Origin: Halapricum desulfuricans
GTDB taxonomy: Archaea > Halobacteriota > Halobacteria > Halobacteriales > Haloarculaceae
Reading direction: 5' to 3'
NCBI RefSeq assembly: GCF_017094505.1
Contig: NZ_CP064787.1
Coordinates: forward strand, 558,001 to 622,000
Length of the DNA stretch: 64,000 bases
Shown here: positions 17,681 through 26,134 of the stretch, piece by piece
Position numbering within the stretch: position 1 is the first letter of the stretch
Layout: each line of letters opens with the position of its first letter
Made by a program: the position numbers and the translations under genes
The notes under the pieces: generated by a model
Seen by the model: only the letters and a program-made list of their open reading frames with translations
What the model was told of the DNA's origin: nothing
The model's database searches: none

Positions 17681-17818
17681 ATGACCAAGCCATTCGTGCT
17701 CGACGAGGACGGTGACGTCAGCATCGTCGGTCCGCCGGGGCTGGAGCGGTTTCTGGGCCAGCCCGCGGACAGCAGCGCCGAAACGGACGCGGACACGGGC
17801 GACGCAGATGACGATTGA
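17681..17818 (+). CDS. 45-aa small acidic ORF overlapping yeeE
   Basis: ATG at 17681 follows GGGTGACC and opens a 45-codon frame with haloarchaeal amino-acid use and a run of Asp, Ala and Thr at its end. Its stop lies 11 bp inside the following YeeE gene, which would couple their translation. It begins TKPFVLDEDGDVSIVGPPGL. I do not recognise it. It is too small to be secure but has a start, a promoter-proximal position and coding-like composition. Confidence 0.5.
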   Translation: MTKPFVLDEDGDVSIVGPPGLERFLGQPADSSAETDADTGDADDD

Positions 17819-18302
17819 ACCACTCCAGATCACGGTCGAAACGCTGTTTCCCAACGGTATCGCACACTACGCGGCCGGCGGGCTGTTGATCGGGCTCGGA
17901 GTCACAGTGATCTACGCGGCCACGGGCATTATCGCGGGCGCGAGCACGTTCCTCGAGTCGACGTGGTCGTACGTCTCGTCGGTCTCGCGATTTAATACGC
18001 CGAAGTACCTGACCTCGCGCGACTGGCGGGTCGTCTTCACCGTCGGGATCGTCGCCGGCGCGGCCGCCTACGCGCTGACGCTCGGGGCCGGCGGCTGGAC
18101 GACCGACGTCCAGCTGTGGCGGCTGTTCGTCGGCGGGGTTCTGGTCGGCGTCGGGACCCGCGTCGGCAAGGGCTGTACGTCTGGCCACGGCGTCTGCGGC
18201 GTCGGCTCGGGGTCGAACACCTCCTTCGTGAACGTCGCGACGTTCCTGGCGTTCGCGATCGGCACCGCACAGCTGGTCGCCGCACTGGGGGTAAGCCCAT
18301 GA
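17808..18302 (+). CDS. YeeE/YedE permease, first half
   Basis: 164 aa with about four membrane helices. The diagnostic loop GKGCTSGHGVCGVG carries Cys123 and Cys130, matching the conserved thiosulfate-path cysteines of YeeE/TsuA. In bacteria the TsuA protein is a single long chain; here the fold is split between this gene and the next, as in many archaea and proteobacteria. ATG at 17808 lies within the small upstream ORF; the stop overlaps the next ATG (ATGA at 18299-18302). Confidence 0.9.
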   Translation: MTIEPLQITVETLFPNGIAHYAAGGLLIGLGVTVIYAATGIIAGASTFLESTWSYVSSVSRFNTPKYLTSRDWRVVFTVGIVAGAAAYALTLGAGGWTTDVQLWRLFVGGVLVGVGTRVGKGCTSGHGVCGVGSGSNTSFVNVATFLAFAIGTAQLVAALGVSP

Positions 18303-18757
18303 GCGACCGCTCGCCGGCGTTTTACGGCGTCGTCCTCCTCGGCGGGCTGATCTTCGGCTTCGGGCTCGGACTGAGTCAGATGGCCCGCCCGGAGGTCGTG
18401 CTCGATTTCCTGCAGTTCGAGGACTTCGGCCTGCTGTTCGTGATGGGCGGCGGCGCGGCCGTCACGGCAGTCACCTTCGCCGTCGTCCCGCGGCTGTTCG
18501 ACCGAGCGCCCCTCACGGGCGATACCTTCGACAGGCGGCTCAAGTCCTTCGACCGCAACGTCGTCATCGGCGGGTCGATCTTCGGCGTCGGCTGGGGCCT
18601 CTCGGGGATCTGTCCCGGTGCCGCCTACGCGAGCGTCGGGATCGGTAACTTCCCCATCCTCGTCGCGATCGGCGGGATGTTCCTCGGCGCGTACGCGCAA
18701 GGCTACTGGCGCTCCTACCGACAGCGGACCGACGCGACTGTCTCCCCCGCCGACTGA
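18299..18757 (+). CDS. YeeE/YedE permease, second half
   Basis: 152 aa with four helices. The second-half signature GWGLSGICPGAAYASVG carries Cys105. It is translationally coupled to the first half and the two should form one thiosulfate-like transporter, probably feeding the TusA/DsrE2 relay encoded divergently. The TGA stop at 18755-18757 is the outermost part of a palindromic repeat, so the end of the protein may have been set by that insertion. Confidence 0.9.
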   Translation: MSDRSPAFYGVVLLGGLIFGFGLGLSQMARPEVVLDFLQFEDFGLLFVMGGGAAVTAVTFAVVPRLFDRAPLTGDTFDRRLKSFDRNVVIGGSIFGVGWGLSGICPGAAYASVGIGNFPILVAIGGMFLGAYAQGYWRSYRQRTDATVSPAD

Positions 18758-18821
18758 TAGTGGTTGCTGTACGCGGGCTGACTGCGCGTGGCCACACCGG
18801 TAAATCGGTACGGCGGTCACT
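18755..18821. repeat. Palindromic dispersed element, copy C
   Basis: About 65 bp. Left end TGATAGTGGTTGCTGTAC, right end GTACGGCGGTCACT; the internal ACACCGGTAAATCGGTAC is shared with copy D. It starts on the stop codon of the second YeeE gene and lies upstream of the UspA promoter. Confidence 0.75.
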
Positions 18822-18932
18822 CCGACGGGGATCACCGCAGAAATCCCGCGTCGTTCGCAGCGGCTGCCGGTAGAATTGTGTAATATTGGAATCTACCAAC
18901 AATACTATTACCGTTGGGATAGTACGGCAGGT

Positions 18933-19775
18933 ATGCGCGCAGTATACGCGACGGACCTGTCATCGGCGATCGACACGGCGATCGACTCGCGGGTGTGTCT
19001 GAAGTGTCTCGGCCGATACGGGATCAAGGAGATCGACCTCATCACGGTAACCAGCCCCAACGTCACGACGGGGATGCCCGGCAGCGACATCGGGAGTCGA
19101 ACGAAGAAAGGCCTCGAGCGCCAGAAGACACAGCTCGAATCGGAGGGGTTCACAGTCAACACCCACGTCGTCCGCGGGACGCCACATCGGCGGATCAACG
19201 GCCTCGCGGAGCAGGTCCATGCCGACCTCATCATCGCGGGTTCCCGGGGTCAGAGCCCGCTCAAGCAACGATTCATCGGGGGCACGGTCAAAAACCTCGC
19301 CCGGACGACGGTCAGCCCGCTGCTGGTGCAGCGGATCGTCAGGCGCGACGGATCGCCGGAGGTCGCAAACAAGCACCTCTTCCAGCGGATGCTGTATGCA
19401 ACCGACTTCTCGGAGAACGCCGAACGAGCCTTCGAACAGTTCAAGCGGACGAGAACGGCGACCCACGAGGCGACGCTGTTGCACGTCGCACCCCCGGAGC
19501 GTCGTGCTGGCGGCGAGGAAGTCGAAGACGCCGAGGAGCGCCTCGAATCGATGGCCGAGTCCCTGCAGGAGAAGGGAATCGAGACGACGACGATGCTCCG
19601 CGAAGGGGAAGCCGTCGAGGAGATCCTGGCCGCCGAAGACGAGGTCGATCCGACGACGATCCTCCTCGGCGGCCGGGGACGCAGCCGGTTGCGCAGACTC
19701 CTCCTGGGGAGCACCTCCGAAGACGTCACGGCCAGGGCGGACAGCAACGTCCTGCTCGTCCCGCCGGCGCGCTAG
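18933..19775 (+). CDS. Tandem universal stress protein (UspA) pair
   Basis: 280 aa made of two Usp domains (about 1-148 and 165-280). Each ends in the nucleotide-binding loop pattern: DLIIAGSRGQSPLKQRFIGGTVKNLARTT and TTILLGGRGRSRLRRLLLGSTSEDVTARA. Two cysteines (CLKC) near residue 24 are unusual. ATG 18933 sits about 28 nt after the TATA-like AATACTATTA near 18900, so the mRNA is leaderless; a longer upstream frame is not supported. Confidence 0.9.
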   Translation: MRAVYATDLSSAIDTAIDSRVCLKCLGRYGIKEIDLITVTSPNVTTGMPGSDIGSRTKKGLERQKTQLESEGFTVNTHVVRGTPHRRINGLAEQVHADLIIAGSRGQSPLKQRFIGGTVKNLARTTVSPLLVQRIVRRDGSPEVANKHLFQRMLYATDFSENAERAFEQFKRTRTATHEATLLHVAPPERRAGGEEVEDAEERLESMAESLQEKGIETTTMLREGEAVEEILAAEDEVDPTTILLGGRGRSRLRRLLLGSTSEDVTARADSNVLLVPPAR

Positions 19776-19813
19776 CGGACAAGAGTTATAGGCGCGTTGT
19801 GAGATAGGGCGGT

Positions 19814-20521
19814 ATGGAGTACGATATCGAACATCGACCGTCCTACGCGCTCCTGACGGCCGAATTGAACCAGGGGGAACAGCTGCAGGCCGAGGCCGGA
19901 GCGATGGTCAGCCACACCGACGGCATCGAGATCGAGACCAGCGCGAGCGGCGGAGTGCTGGACTCGATCAAGCGAAAGGCGTTCGGCGGCGAATCGTTCT
20001 TCATGAACACCTTCACCGCCGAGCGACCGGGCCACGTGACGCTCGCGCCGCCCTTGCCGGGTGACATGGTCCATTACCGGCTGGATCACGAGTCGCTGTA
20101 CGTCCAGTCGGGGTCGTTCGTCGCCGCCCACCCCGACGTCAACATCGATACCGAGTTCGGCGGCGGCAAGACCTTCTTCGGCGGGGAAGGGCTGTTCCTG
20201 CTCGAGCTGGACGGGTCCGGTCCAGCGTTTCTCTCCAGTTACGGCGCGATCGAGTCCCGCGAACTCGATCCCGGCGAGTCCTACACCGTCGATACGGGCC
20301 ATATCGTCGCGTTCGAGGGGTCCACGGACTTCTCGGTCCGGAAGGTCGGCGGCCTGAAGTCGACGCTGTTCAGCGGCGAGGGACTCGTCTGTGAGTTTTC
20401 CGGCCCGGGGACCGTCTGGTTGCAGACCCGCAGCCCGGACGCGTTCCTCTCGTGGCTCGTCCCGAACCTGCCGAGCGGCGACGGCGGGGGTCGCGACGGC
20501 GGATTCAGTATCGACTTCTAG
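19814..20521 (+). CDS. AIM24/TIGR00266 family protein (copy 1)
   Basis: 235 aa beta-rich protein of the TIGR00266/AIM24 family: LNQGEQLQAEAGAMVSHTDGIEIET at the start, a central GGESFFMNTFTA and FFGGEGLFLLELDGSGP, then a Gly-rich C-terminal tail ending FSIDF. The fold is a trimeric beta-prism in known structures; function is unknown. A paralogue lies at 63168-63815. A TATA-like GAGTTATAGG is ~27 nt before the ATG. Confidence 0.9.
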   Translation: MEYDIEHRPSYALLTAELNQGEQLQAEAGAMVSHTDGIEIETSASGGVLDSIKRKAFGGESFFMNTFTAERPGHVTLAPPLPGDMVHYRLDHESLYVQSGSFVAAHPDVNIDTEFGGGKTFFGGEGLFLLELDGSGPAFLSSYGAIESRELDPGESYTVDTGHIVAFEGSTDFSVRKVGGLKSTLFSGEGLVCEFSGPGTVWLQTRSPDAFLSWLVPNLPSGDGGGRDGGFSIDF

Positions 20522-20595
20522 CGCGAGAGGTAGCCAGCCGACCCGTAGACGGTATAGGCGAGCGATTTTTCAATCGCGACCCTGAACCAGAGGGT

Positions 20596-20769
20596 ATGCT
20601 CGCCCTCCAGCTGTACGGCATCAATCCACTGGGAGAGTTGATACTCGCTGTCGTCGTTTCGATCGTGCTCGTGGCGATCGGCACATACGTCGGCGTCCTC
20701 ATGGCACTCCAGTCGTTCTTCGGAGAGTCGTCGTGGGAGGACGTGACCCCGGTGAACCGGAACGAGTAG
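20596..20769 (+). CDS. Small single-span membrane protein
   Basis: 57 aa. After MLALQLYGINPLGE a strongly hydrophobic helix runs from about residue 14 to 40, followed by a short acidic tail. The start ATG 20596 is chosen because upstream in-frame sequence is basic and non-coding in look. No family recognised. Confidence 0.6.
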   Translation: MLALQLYGINPLGELILAVVVSIVLVAIGTYVGVLMALQSFFGESSWEDVTPVNRNE

Positions 20770-20835
20770 CCATGGGGCACGTCTAGGCTCCGTAAAATAG
20801 CGCCGCAGCGCCGCTTCGAGCCGTCGCCAGCGGTG

Positions 20836-22224
20836 TCACGACAGCGCGTTCTCGACGGCACTGGCGATCGAGCGCGCCTTCGCCGCCAGTTGCTCGGAGA
20901 CGTCGCCCGCTTCGACGGCCGCGTCGAGTTCGTCGTCGTCGACCCGTTCGACCGTGCCGTCGGCGTGTTTGAGGACGTCGACGTGCAGATCGACGTACCT
21001 GACGCTCCCGGGGAAGATCTCGACCGGCGTGCAGACGTTGACGTAGGTGCCACGCGTCTCGCCGCCCTCACTCTCGTAGATCGTCGGATACCACCACTTG
21101 CCCTCGGTGAACTTCGTCCGGGCGACGTCGCCGGCCCGTCGCTCGATCCCGAGTCCGTCGTAGGTGCCGCCGGGGGACATCTCGCGTTCGACCCAGACCG
21201 TCCCCGAGGAGTCGTACTCTGTCACCTCACCCCGGCCCAGCCGGATACAGTGGCCCGCGGGCTTGCCGTGGTCGATGGCGACCGTGTCCCCCTCTGTGGG
21301 GCCGAATTGCCTCGAGACGGCCTCGAAAGGGAACTCTCCGTCGCCGCCACCGACGGCCTCGGCGAAGTCGACAGCGGCGCTCGCGCGCTCGTCGCCGGCC
21401 TTGATCCGGTGGTGGCCGGGCATCGTCGTCGTCACCGACGCTCGGAGATCATCCAGTTCGAAGCGCGACTCGCGCCCGAACCACGCCCAGACCGTCGGTT
21501 GGCCCTCGAAGACGATCCGGGGTGTCTCCCCGGTCGGTTCCGTTTCATCGAGGGCGTCGTCGAGTTCCTCGGCGCGTTCGACGGCAGTTTCCAGCGCCTC
21601 CCCGAGGGCGTCGAGACCGGCGTCGTCGGCCGCGTGGCTCCACGTCGCGCGCCAACCGTCCGGTGGATCGGTCGAGAGCAGATCCGCGAGCTCCGGACCG
21701 CCGTGCCCGCCGTCCGCGCCGTCTCGGACGAGCGTGACCAGCGGGCGCTGGACGCGCACGGTCGAGTCAACGACCGGCCGGCCGTCGTCCCAGGGAGAGC
21801 GGGGTTCTGTCACCTGCACTCGGACGGTGTCGCCCGTCTCGACGTGACTGTCGACGTTCGAGAACGGCAGGAAGGCCGACCGCTCATCGAGGTCGACGAT
21901 CGCCCCGCCGCTGTTCGTCTCGGTGATCGTCGCGTCCCAGACCGAACCGCGGGCCGCCGGGTCGCGCCACGTGAACGTATCAACGCCGACCGCCGCCAGT
22001 CGCTCGCGCACGTCGGGAGCGGCCGGCCCGACGACGCCGACGCCCTGTCGGTCGTCGCTCGTGAACAGCGTCGCCGCCGCCGGCGCGAGATCGAACGCCC
22101 GATCGAACCGATCGTCGATCGGCGGTGAGGGCTGGACGACCTCGAACTCGTCGCTCGTCGCGAACAGGCGAGTCAGTGCAGTGGTGTAGATCCCCCGGAT
22201 CTTCAGACGAGTCGTGTCACTCAT
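20836..22224 (-). CDS. RNA-binding FAU-1 / RNase AU-1-like protein
   Basis: 462 aa. The N-terminal half resembles the S1/RNase E/G N-terminal fold (KIRGIYTTALTRLF, then WDATITETNSGGAIVDLDE and VQVTEPRSPWDDGRP). The C-terminal third is a DUF402 domain (GKPAGHCIRLGRGEVTEYDS to YVDLHVDVLKHADGTVERVD). This matches archaeal FAU-1, which binds AU-rich RNA and has been linked to 5S rRNA processing. ATG 22224 fits the family start. It lies downstream of the CBS and secG genes on the same strand. Confidence 0.88.
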   Translation of the reverse strand: MSDTTRLKIRGIYTTALTRLFATSDEFEVVQPSPPIDDRFDRAFDLAPAAATLFTSDDRQGVGVVGPAAPDVRERLAAVGVDTFTWRDPAARGSVWDATITETNSGGAIVDLDERSAFLPFSNVDSHVETGDTVRVQVTEPRSPWDDGRPVVDSTVRVQRPLVTLVRDGADGGHGGPELADLLSTDPPDGWRATWSHAADDAGLDALGEALETAVERAEELDDALDETEPTGETPRIVFEGQPTVWAWFGRESRFELDDLRASVTTTMPGHHRIKAGDERASAAVDFAEAVGGGDGEFPFEAVSRQFGPTEGDTVAIDHGKPAGHCIRLGRGEVTEYDSSGTVWVEREMSPGGTYDGLGIERRAGDVARTKFTEGKWWYPTIYESEGGETRGTYVNVCTPVEIFPGSVRYVDLHVDVLKHADGTVERVDDDELDAAVEAGDVSEQLAAKARSIASAVENALS

Positions 22225-22312
22225 TGGTCGATGGTCCCATAGAACCGCCACTCCGAGTCCGATTCATCGACGGGTCGTTCGCCGCCCGTCGTTGAAAACG
22301 CCGCGGTTGCGA

Positions 22313-22468
22313 TCACAGGGCGTTCAGAACGAGCACGAGCACGCCGAACATCGCGCCGAACGCGACCACCGAACGGGGATCCATCGTGATCGCGTTTCGG
22401 TCCTCGGCGTCGAAGTACCGGACGAGACCGGCACTCGACATCAGTCCGCCGCTGTCGCTGGAGCTCAT
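22313..22468 (-). CDS. secG: Preprotein translocase subunit SecG (Sec61-beta)
   Basis: 51 aa, the normal size. The archaeal pattern [17 protein letters not shown] followed by DPRSVV and a single C-terminal helix is complete. It stabilises the SecYE channel. The longer frame upstream of 22468 is not needed. Confidence 0.93.
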   Translation of the reverse strand: MSSSDSGGLMSSAGLVRYFDAEDRNAITMDPRSVVAFGAMFGVLVLVLNAL

Positions 22469-22543
22469 ACCTGCAGTTCCGTCGTTCGAGTTCGTAAGTG
22501 TTTCGACCTCGGACGCGATCGAGAGAAATGACACCCGGTTCGC

Positions 22544-23686
22544 CTACAGTTCGCCCAGTTTCCGGAGCACCTGTCCGCGGTACTCCTCGTCGCTCTCGAT
22601 GCCCTTCTGTTCGAGGACGTTGCGCTGGAGCTTATCGAGCGCGACGTTGAACGCGGTCTGTGCGCCGTAGCCCTCACCGGACCCGGCCAGCTGCCCCTTG
22701 TTGGTCCGCAGCCGGATCTGACACTGGATCAGCGGCGTCCCGCGGAGTTTCTCCTTGTGTTCGTGAAACCGGACGTGGGCGTGATGGACCTGCATGTCCT
22801 GGTACTTGTCGGCGACGTCCTCGATGCCGATCCGGACGTCCTCGCGCGAGATCGTATCGAGGAGGTTGATGTTAGTGATCTGGACGTCCATGTGGTTCTG
22901 TTCGGTAAACGTCAGCGCACGGAGGACGTCGGTCTTGGTGATGATACCAGCCACCAGCGACGTGTCCTCCTCGGGCGTGACGACCAGCCCCGCGTAGTCG
23001 TACTCGAACATCGTCTCGACGGCGTCTTTGACGGACGCCTCGAGCGTCGTCGTCTCGACGGGGCTGTTCATCACGTCGTAGATCGGGAGATCCAGAATAC
23101 GATCGACGTCGCCCGCGCGTTCTCCGACCGTCGATTTGTCCATGTCCCGGACGACGACGTCGACGATGTCGTGGCGGGTGACCATCCCGGAGAGGCGACC
23201 GTCCTCGTCGACGACCGGCAGGCGGGAGATGCCGTTCTCCCGGAGCTTGTTGATCGCCTGTCCGACCTGCGCGCCTTCGTCGATCGAGGTGACGCTGTCG
23301 GTGTAGATCTGCTCGACGGTCAGCGCGTCGAGGTTCTCGAGGACGGCCTCGAGGATCGCGTCGTCGGTCACGACGCCCCACAGACTTCCGGCCTCGAACA
23401 CCGGCGCGACCTTGATCCCGCCCTCCACGAGGACGCGGGCGGTCTCGCGGACGTCGGCCGTCCGCTCGACCTTCGGGGCGTGCTGGGTCATCGCGCTCGC
23501 TTTGGTCTGGTCCTCGACGTGCGACTGTACCAGCTGTTTCTGGGTGATTACGCCCGCGTAGTCGCCGTCGTTGGTCACGATGATCCCCTTGGGATTATCC
23601 CGCTCGAAGATCGAACGGACCTTCCCGAGGCGTTCGTCGGCGTCGACTGCGACGTATTCGCTGGTAGCAATATCAGCAATATCCAT
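22544..23686 (-). CDS. Four-CBS protein with C-terminal HPF-like RNA/ribosome-binding domain
   Basis: 380 aa. Four CBS motifs form two Bateman pairs (about residues 1-120 and 125-270), ideal for adenosine nucleotide sensing. The last ~100 residues (VRIGIEDVADKYQDMQVHHAHVRF to LDKLQRNVLEQ) have the beta-alpha-beta-beta-beta-alpha look of the HPF/RaiA family. CBS proteins of this kind have been described as archaeal ribosome-hibernation or dimerisation factors, so an energy-sensing ribosome silencer is a reasonable inference. ATG 23686 begins MDIADIATSEYV. secG follows 75 bp downstream. Confidence 0.87.
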   Translation of the reverse strand: MDIADIATSEYVAVDADERLGKVRSIFERDNPKGIIVTNDGDYAGVITQKQLVQSHVEDQTKASAMTQHAPKVERTADVRETARVLVEGGIKVAPVFEAGSLWGVVTDDAILEAVLENLDALTVEQIYTDSVTSIDEGAQVGQAINKLRENGISRLPVVDEDGRLSGMVTRHDIVDVVVRDMDKSTVGERAGDVDRILDLPIYDVMNSPVETTTLEASVKDAVETMFEYDYAGLVVTPEEDTSLVAGIITKTDVLRALTFTEQNHMDVQITNINLLDTISREDVRIGIEDVADKYQDMQVHHAHVRFHEHKEKLRGTPLIQCQIRLRTNKGQLAGSGEGYGAQTAFNVALDKLQRNVLEQKGIESDEEYRGQVLRKLGEL

Positions 23687-23787
23687 CGTACACCTAGAGA
23701 TAGGTTGCCAAGGGTAATCAAAGTTAACCCCACGTCTCAATCGGCGATCATCCCCGCGGACGTCATCCCTGATCTCGTCGCCCCTCG

Positions 23788-23871
23788 TAGTGGTTGCTGT
23801 AGCCCTGTTCCGGGGTCGGCCGCACGACGACATGCGGTCACACCGGTAAATCGGTACCGCAATCACTATCA
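23788..23871. repeat. Palindromic dispersed element, copy D
   Basis: About 82 bp in the 266-bp divergent gap between the CBS gene and pyrB. Ends TAGTGGTTGCTGTA and TACCGCAATCACTATCA are inverted. The interior carries CTGTTCCGGGGTCGGCCGCA (cf. copies E, F, G) and CACCGGTAAATCGGTAC (cf. copy C). Its reverse-strand end also reads TGATAGTG, here not in a gene. Confidence 0.8.
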
Positions 23872-23952
23872 GACGGTGGTTTCGGCGTCGCTCGACGGCC
23901 GCGACCCGAACAATCGTCACTCTCAAGAGCGTCGGCGTCGGGGATACGTTCG

Positions 23953-24864
23953 ATGCGTCACGAGCACATCATCAGCGCGAAACAGCTCTCCAGAGCGGAC
24001 ATCGAGGAGGTGCTGGACCACGCTGCCGAGATCGCGGCCGATCCGGGGGCCTACGCGGATCGCCACGCCGGGACGCTGCTCGGCCTGCTCTTCTTCGAGC
24101 CGAGCACCCGGACGAAAATGAGTTTCACCGCGGCGATCAAGCGACTCGGCGGCGACGTCGTCGACATGGGGCCGGTGGAGTACTCAAGCGTCAAGAAGGG
24201 CGAGAGCCTCGCCGACACGGTACGGGTCGTCGAGGGGTACGCCGACGCGCTGGTCATGCGCCATCCCAGCGAGGGGTCGGCACAGATGGCAGCGGAGTTC
24301 GTCGACGTGCCGCTGCTCAACGGCGGCGACGGGGCCGGCCAGCACCCGACGCAGACCCTGCTGGACCTGTATACGATCCGGGAGAACGCGGGGCTTGACG
24401 ACCTGACGATCGGGATCATGGGGGATCTGAAGTACGGGCGGACGGTCCATTCGCTCGCCCATGCGCTGACGAACTTCGACGTCCACCAGCATTTCATCAG
24501 TCCCGAGAGCCTGCAGCTCCCGCGCTCGGTCCGGTACGACCTCCACGAGGAAGGTGCGACCATCCGGGAACACACCGGCCTCGAGGAGGTCTTACCGTCG
24601 CTCGACGTGCTGTACGTCACGCGAATTCAGGAGGAGCGGTTCCCGGACGAGAACGAGTACCGCGAGGTCGCCGGCGAGTACCAGATCGACGCCGGGACGC
24701 TCGAGGCCGCGAGCGACGACCTGACCGTCATGCACCCGCTCCCGCGGGTCGACGAAATCGATCACGACGTCGACGACACCGAGCACGCGACCTTCTTCGA
24801 ACAGGCGCACAACGGCGTCCCGGTCAGGATGGCGCTGCTCGATCTCCTGCTGGAGGGACAATAA
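23953..24864 (+). CDS. pyrB: Aspartate carbamoyltransferase, catalytic subunit
   Basis: 303 aa. Carbamoyl-phosphate loop [21 protein letters not shown], then [32 protein letters not shown] and the HPLPRVDEI near the end are all canonical. It catalyses the committed step of pyrimidine synthesis. The stop TAA overlaps the pyrI ATG by one base, so the two subunits are co-translated. Confidence 0.97.
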   Translation: MRHEHIISAKQLSRADIEEVLDHAAEIAADPGAYADRHAGTLLGLLFFEPSTRTKMSFTAAIKRLGGDVVDMGPVEYSSVKKGESLADTVRVVEGYADALVMRHPSEGSAQMAAEFVDVPLLNGGDGAGQHPTQTLLDLYTIRENAGLDDLTIGIMGDLKYGRTVHSLAHALTNFDVHQHFISPESLQLPRSVRYDLHEEGATIREHTGLEEVLPSLDVLYVTRIQEERFPDENEYREVAGEYQIDAGTLEAASDDLTVMHPLPRVDEIDHDVDDTEHATFFEQAHNGVPVRMALLDLLLEGQ

Positions 24865-25328
24865 TGAGCGACAACCAGAAACTCCGCGTCAGCAAGATCC
24901 ACAACGGGACCGTCATCGACCACATCGCCGGCGGACAGGCGCTAAACGTCCTCGCGATCCTCGGCATCGACGGGACCGACGGCGAACCGCTCAGCATCGT
25001 CATGAACGTGCCCAGCGACCGGCTGGGAACCAAAGACATCGTCAAGATCGAGGGTCGGGAACTCAGCGAAGCCGAGGTCGACGTCCTCTCGCTGATCGCG
25101 CCCGCCGCGACGATCAATATCATCCGCGACTACGACGTCGTCGAGAAACACCGCGTGAGCCGCCCGGAGACGGTCGTCGGTGTGCTCGAATGTCCCAACC
25201 AGCACTGTATCACCACCGAAAACGAACCGATCGAGTCCCGATTCGAGGTCCTCGACGAGGGCGTACGATGTGTCTACTGCGATACGATCATCCGCGAGGA
25301 CCTGGCGGCACACATCCTCGCCGGGTGA
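24864..25328 (+). CDS. pyrI: Aspartate carbamoyltransferase, regulatory subunit
   Basis: 154 aa. N-terminal allosteric domain with LRVSKIHNGTVIDHIAGGQAL and the nucleotide-site segments; C-terminal zinc domain with cysteines in ECPNQHC and RCVYC. It mediates CTP/ATP control of PyrB and bridges its trimers. Directly coupled to pyrB. Confidence 0.97.
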   Translation: MSDNQKLRVSKIHNGTVIDHIAGGQALNVLAILGIDGTDGEPLSIVMNVPSDRLGTKDIVKIEGRELSEAEVDVLSLIAPAATINIIRDYDVVEKHRVSRPETVVGVLECPNQHCITTENEPIESRFEVLDEGVRCVYCDTIIREDLAAHILAG

Positions 25329-25362
25329 CGGCAGTCGATACCGTCGAATCGGGCCGGAAGAA

Positions 25363-25923
25363 TCAGACTGCTGACTCTCCCGGGCCGTTCGTGCGCTCCC
25401 AGCGGTTCGATCCCCGCCACGCCGCGACCTTTCGTGACAGGTACGCGAGCGCGAGTAACGTGACTCCGGCGGCGATGAACCCGGCTCCGAGCAGCGCACC
25501 GAAGACCGTCAGGACGAGGCCGATCCCGGCCACGACGAGCAGACAGCCGAGCGAGGAGCCGACCGCACACGGACAGACTCCCAGTCGCTCGAACGGCAGC
25601 CGCGTACAGGGGTTCGTGAGATTCCCGTGGTCGACGATGGCCTCTCTGAAGCGTCGTTCCTCTAGCATCGTCGTCGGGATCTCATAGGACGCCTCAGCGG
25701 TCTCGATCGTGACTGACCTGTTCAGGACCCCGTGACACTGCAATCCCGTGATCGTCTCGTAGGGAAGCGAGAACTCGAGTCCCCCCTCCTTGATCGGCCG
25801 CGCGTGGACGCCACGCTCCGTGACGGCGACGGTCGTATCCGGTTCCCCGCACTGCCGCGTGCCCGCTATCCGACCCTGATAGACGACCTCCGAGTCGAAG
25901 TCGGGCGTGTTGGATGGTGCCAT
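25363..25923 (-). CDS. Membrane protein with PH/GRAM-like N-terminal domain
   Basis: 186 aa. Residues 10-90 form a beta-rich domain (VAVTERGVHARP, FSLPYETITGLQCHG) resembling bacterial PH or GRAM-like domains. Residues 100-165 contain a Cys-rich turn (NPCTRLP, GVCPCAVG, LGC) and two hydrophobic helices. The ATG is preceded by GGGGAGG (good Shine-Dalgarno) and a TATA-like TAATATACT near 25945, which is rather rare clarity for this genome. No specific family recognised. Confidence 0.75.
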   Translation of the reverse strand: MAPSNTPDFDSEVVYQGRIAGTRQCGEPDTTVAVTERGVHARPIKEGGLEFSLPYETITGLQCHGVLNRSVTIETAEASYEIPTTMLEERRFREAIVDHGNLTNPCTRLPFERLGVCPCAVGSSLGCLLVVAGIGLVLTVFGALLGAGFIAAGVTLLALAYLSRKVAAWRGSNRWERTNGPGESAV

Positions 25924-26018
25924 GGCGCCTCCCCATTAGTATATTACGATATCCTAATACAAAGGTGTTTCTGCGACGAGGCCCGGGCGAACGGCGGGCA
26001 GTACGACTCCATCGCTTC

Positions 26019-26100
26019 ATACTGGTGGCTATACGTTCGTACAGATATCCGGCACACTGTCGTACCGGATCAGTTCGAAATGGTATAGCCACCGGTATCA
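26019..26100. repeat. Palindromic dispersed element, copy B
   Basis: About 80 bp in the gap between the membrane-protein promoter and the 3' end of the cobalamin adenosyltransferase gene. ATACTGGTGGCTATAC (26019-26034) is inverted at 26083-26098 as GTATAGCCACCGGTAT with one mismatch in 16. The interior matches copy A (GATATCCGGCAC, TTCGAAATGGTATA). Confidence 0.85.
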
Positions 26101-26134
26101 CGCGACCGATCCAAAGCGGACAGACGCGACAACG

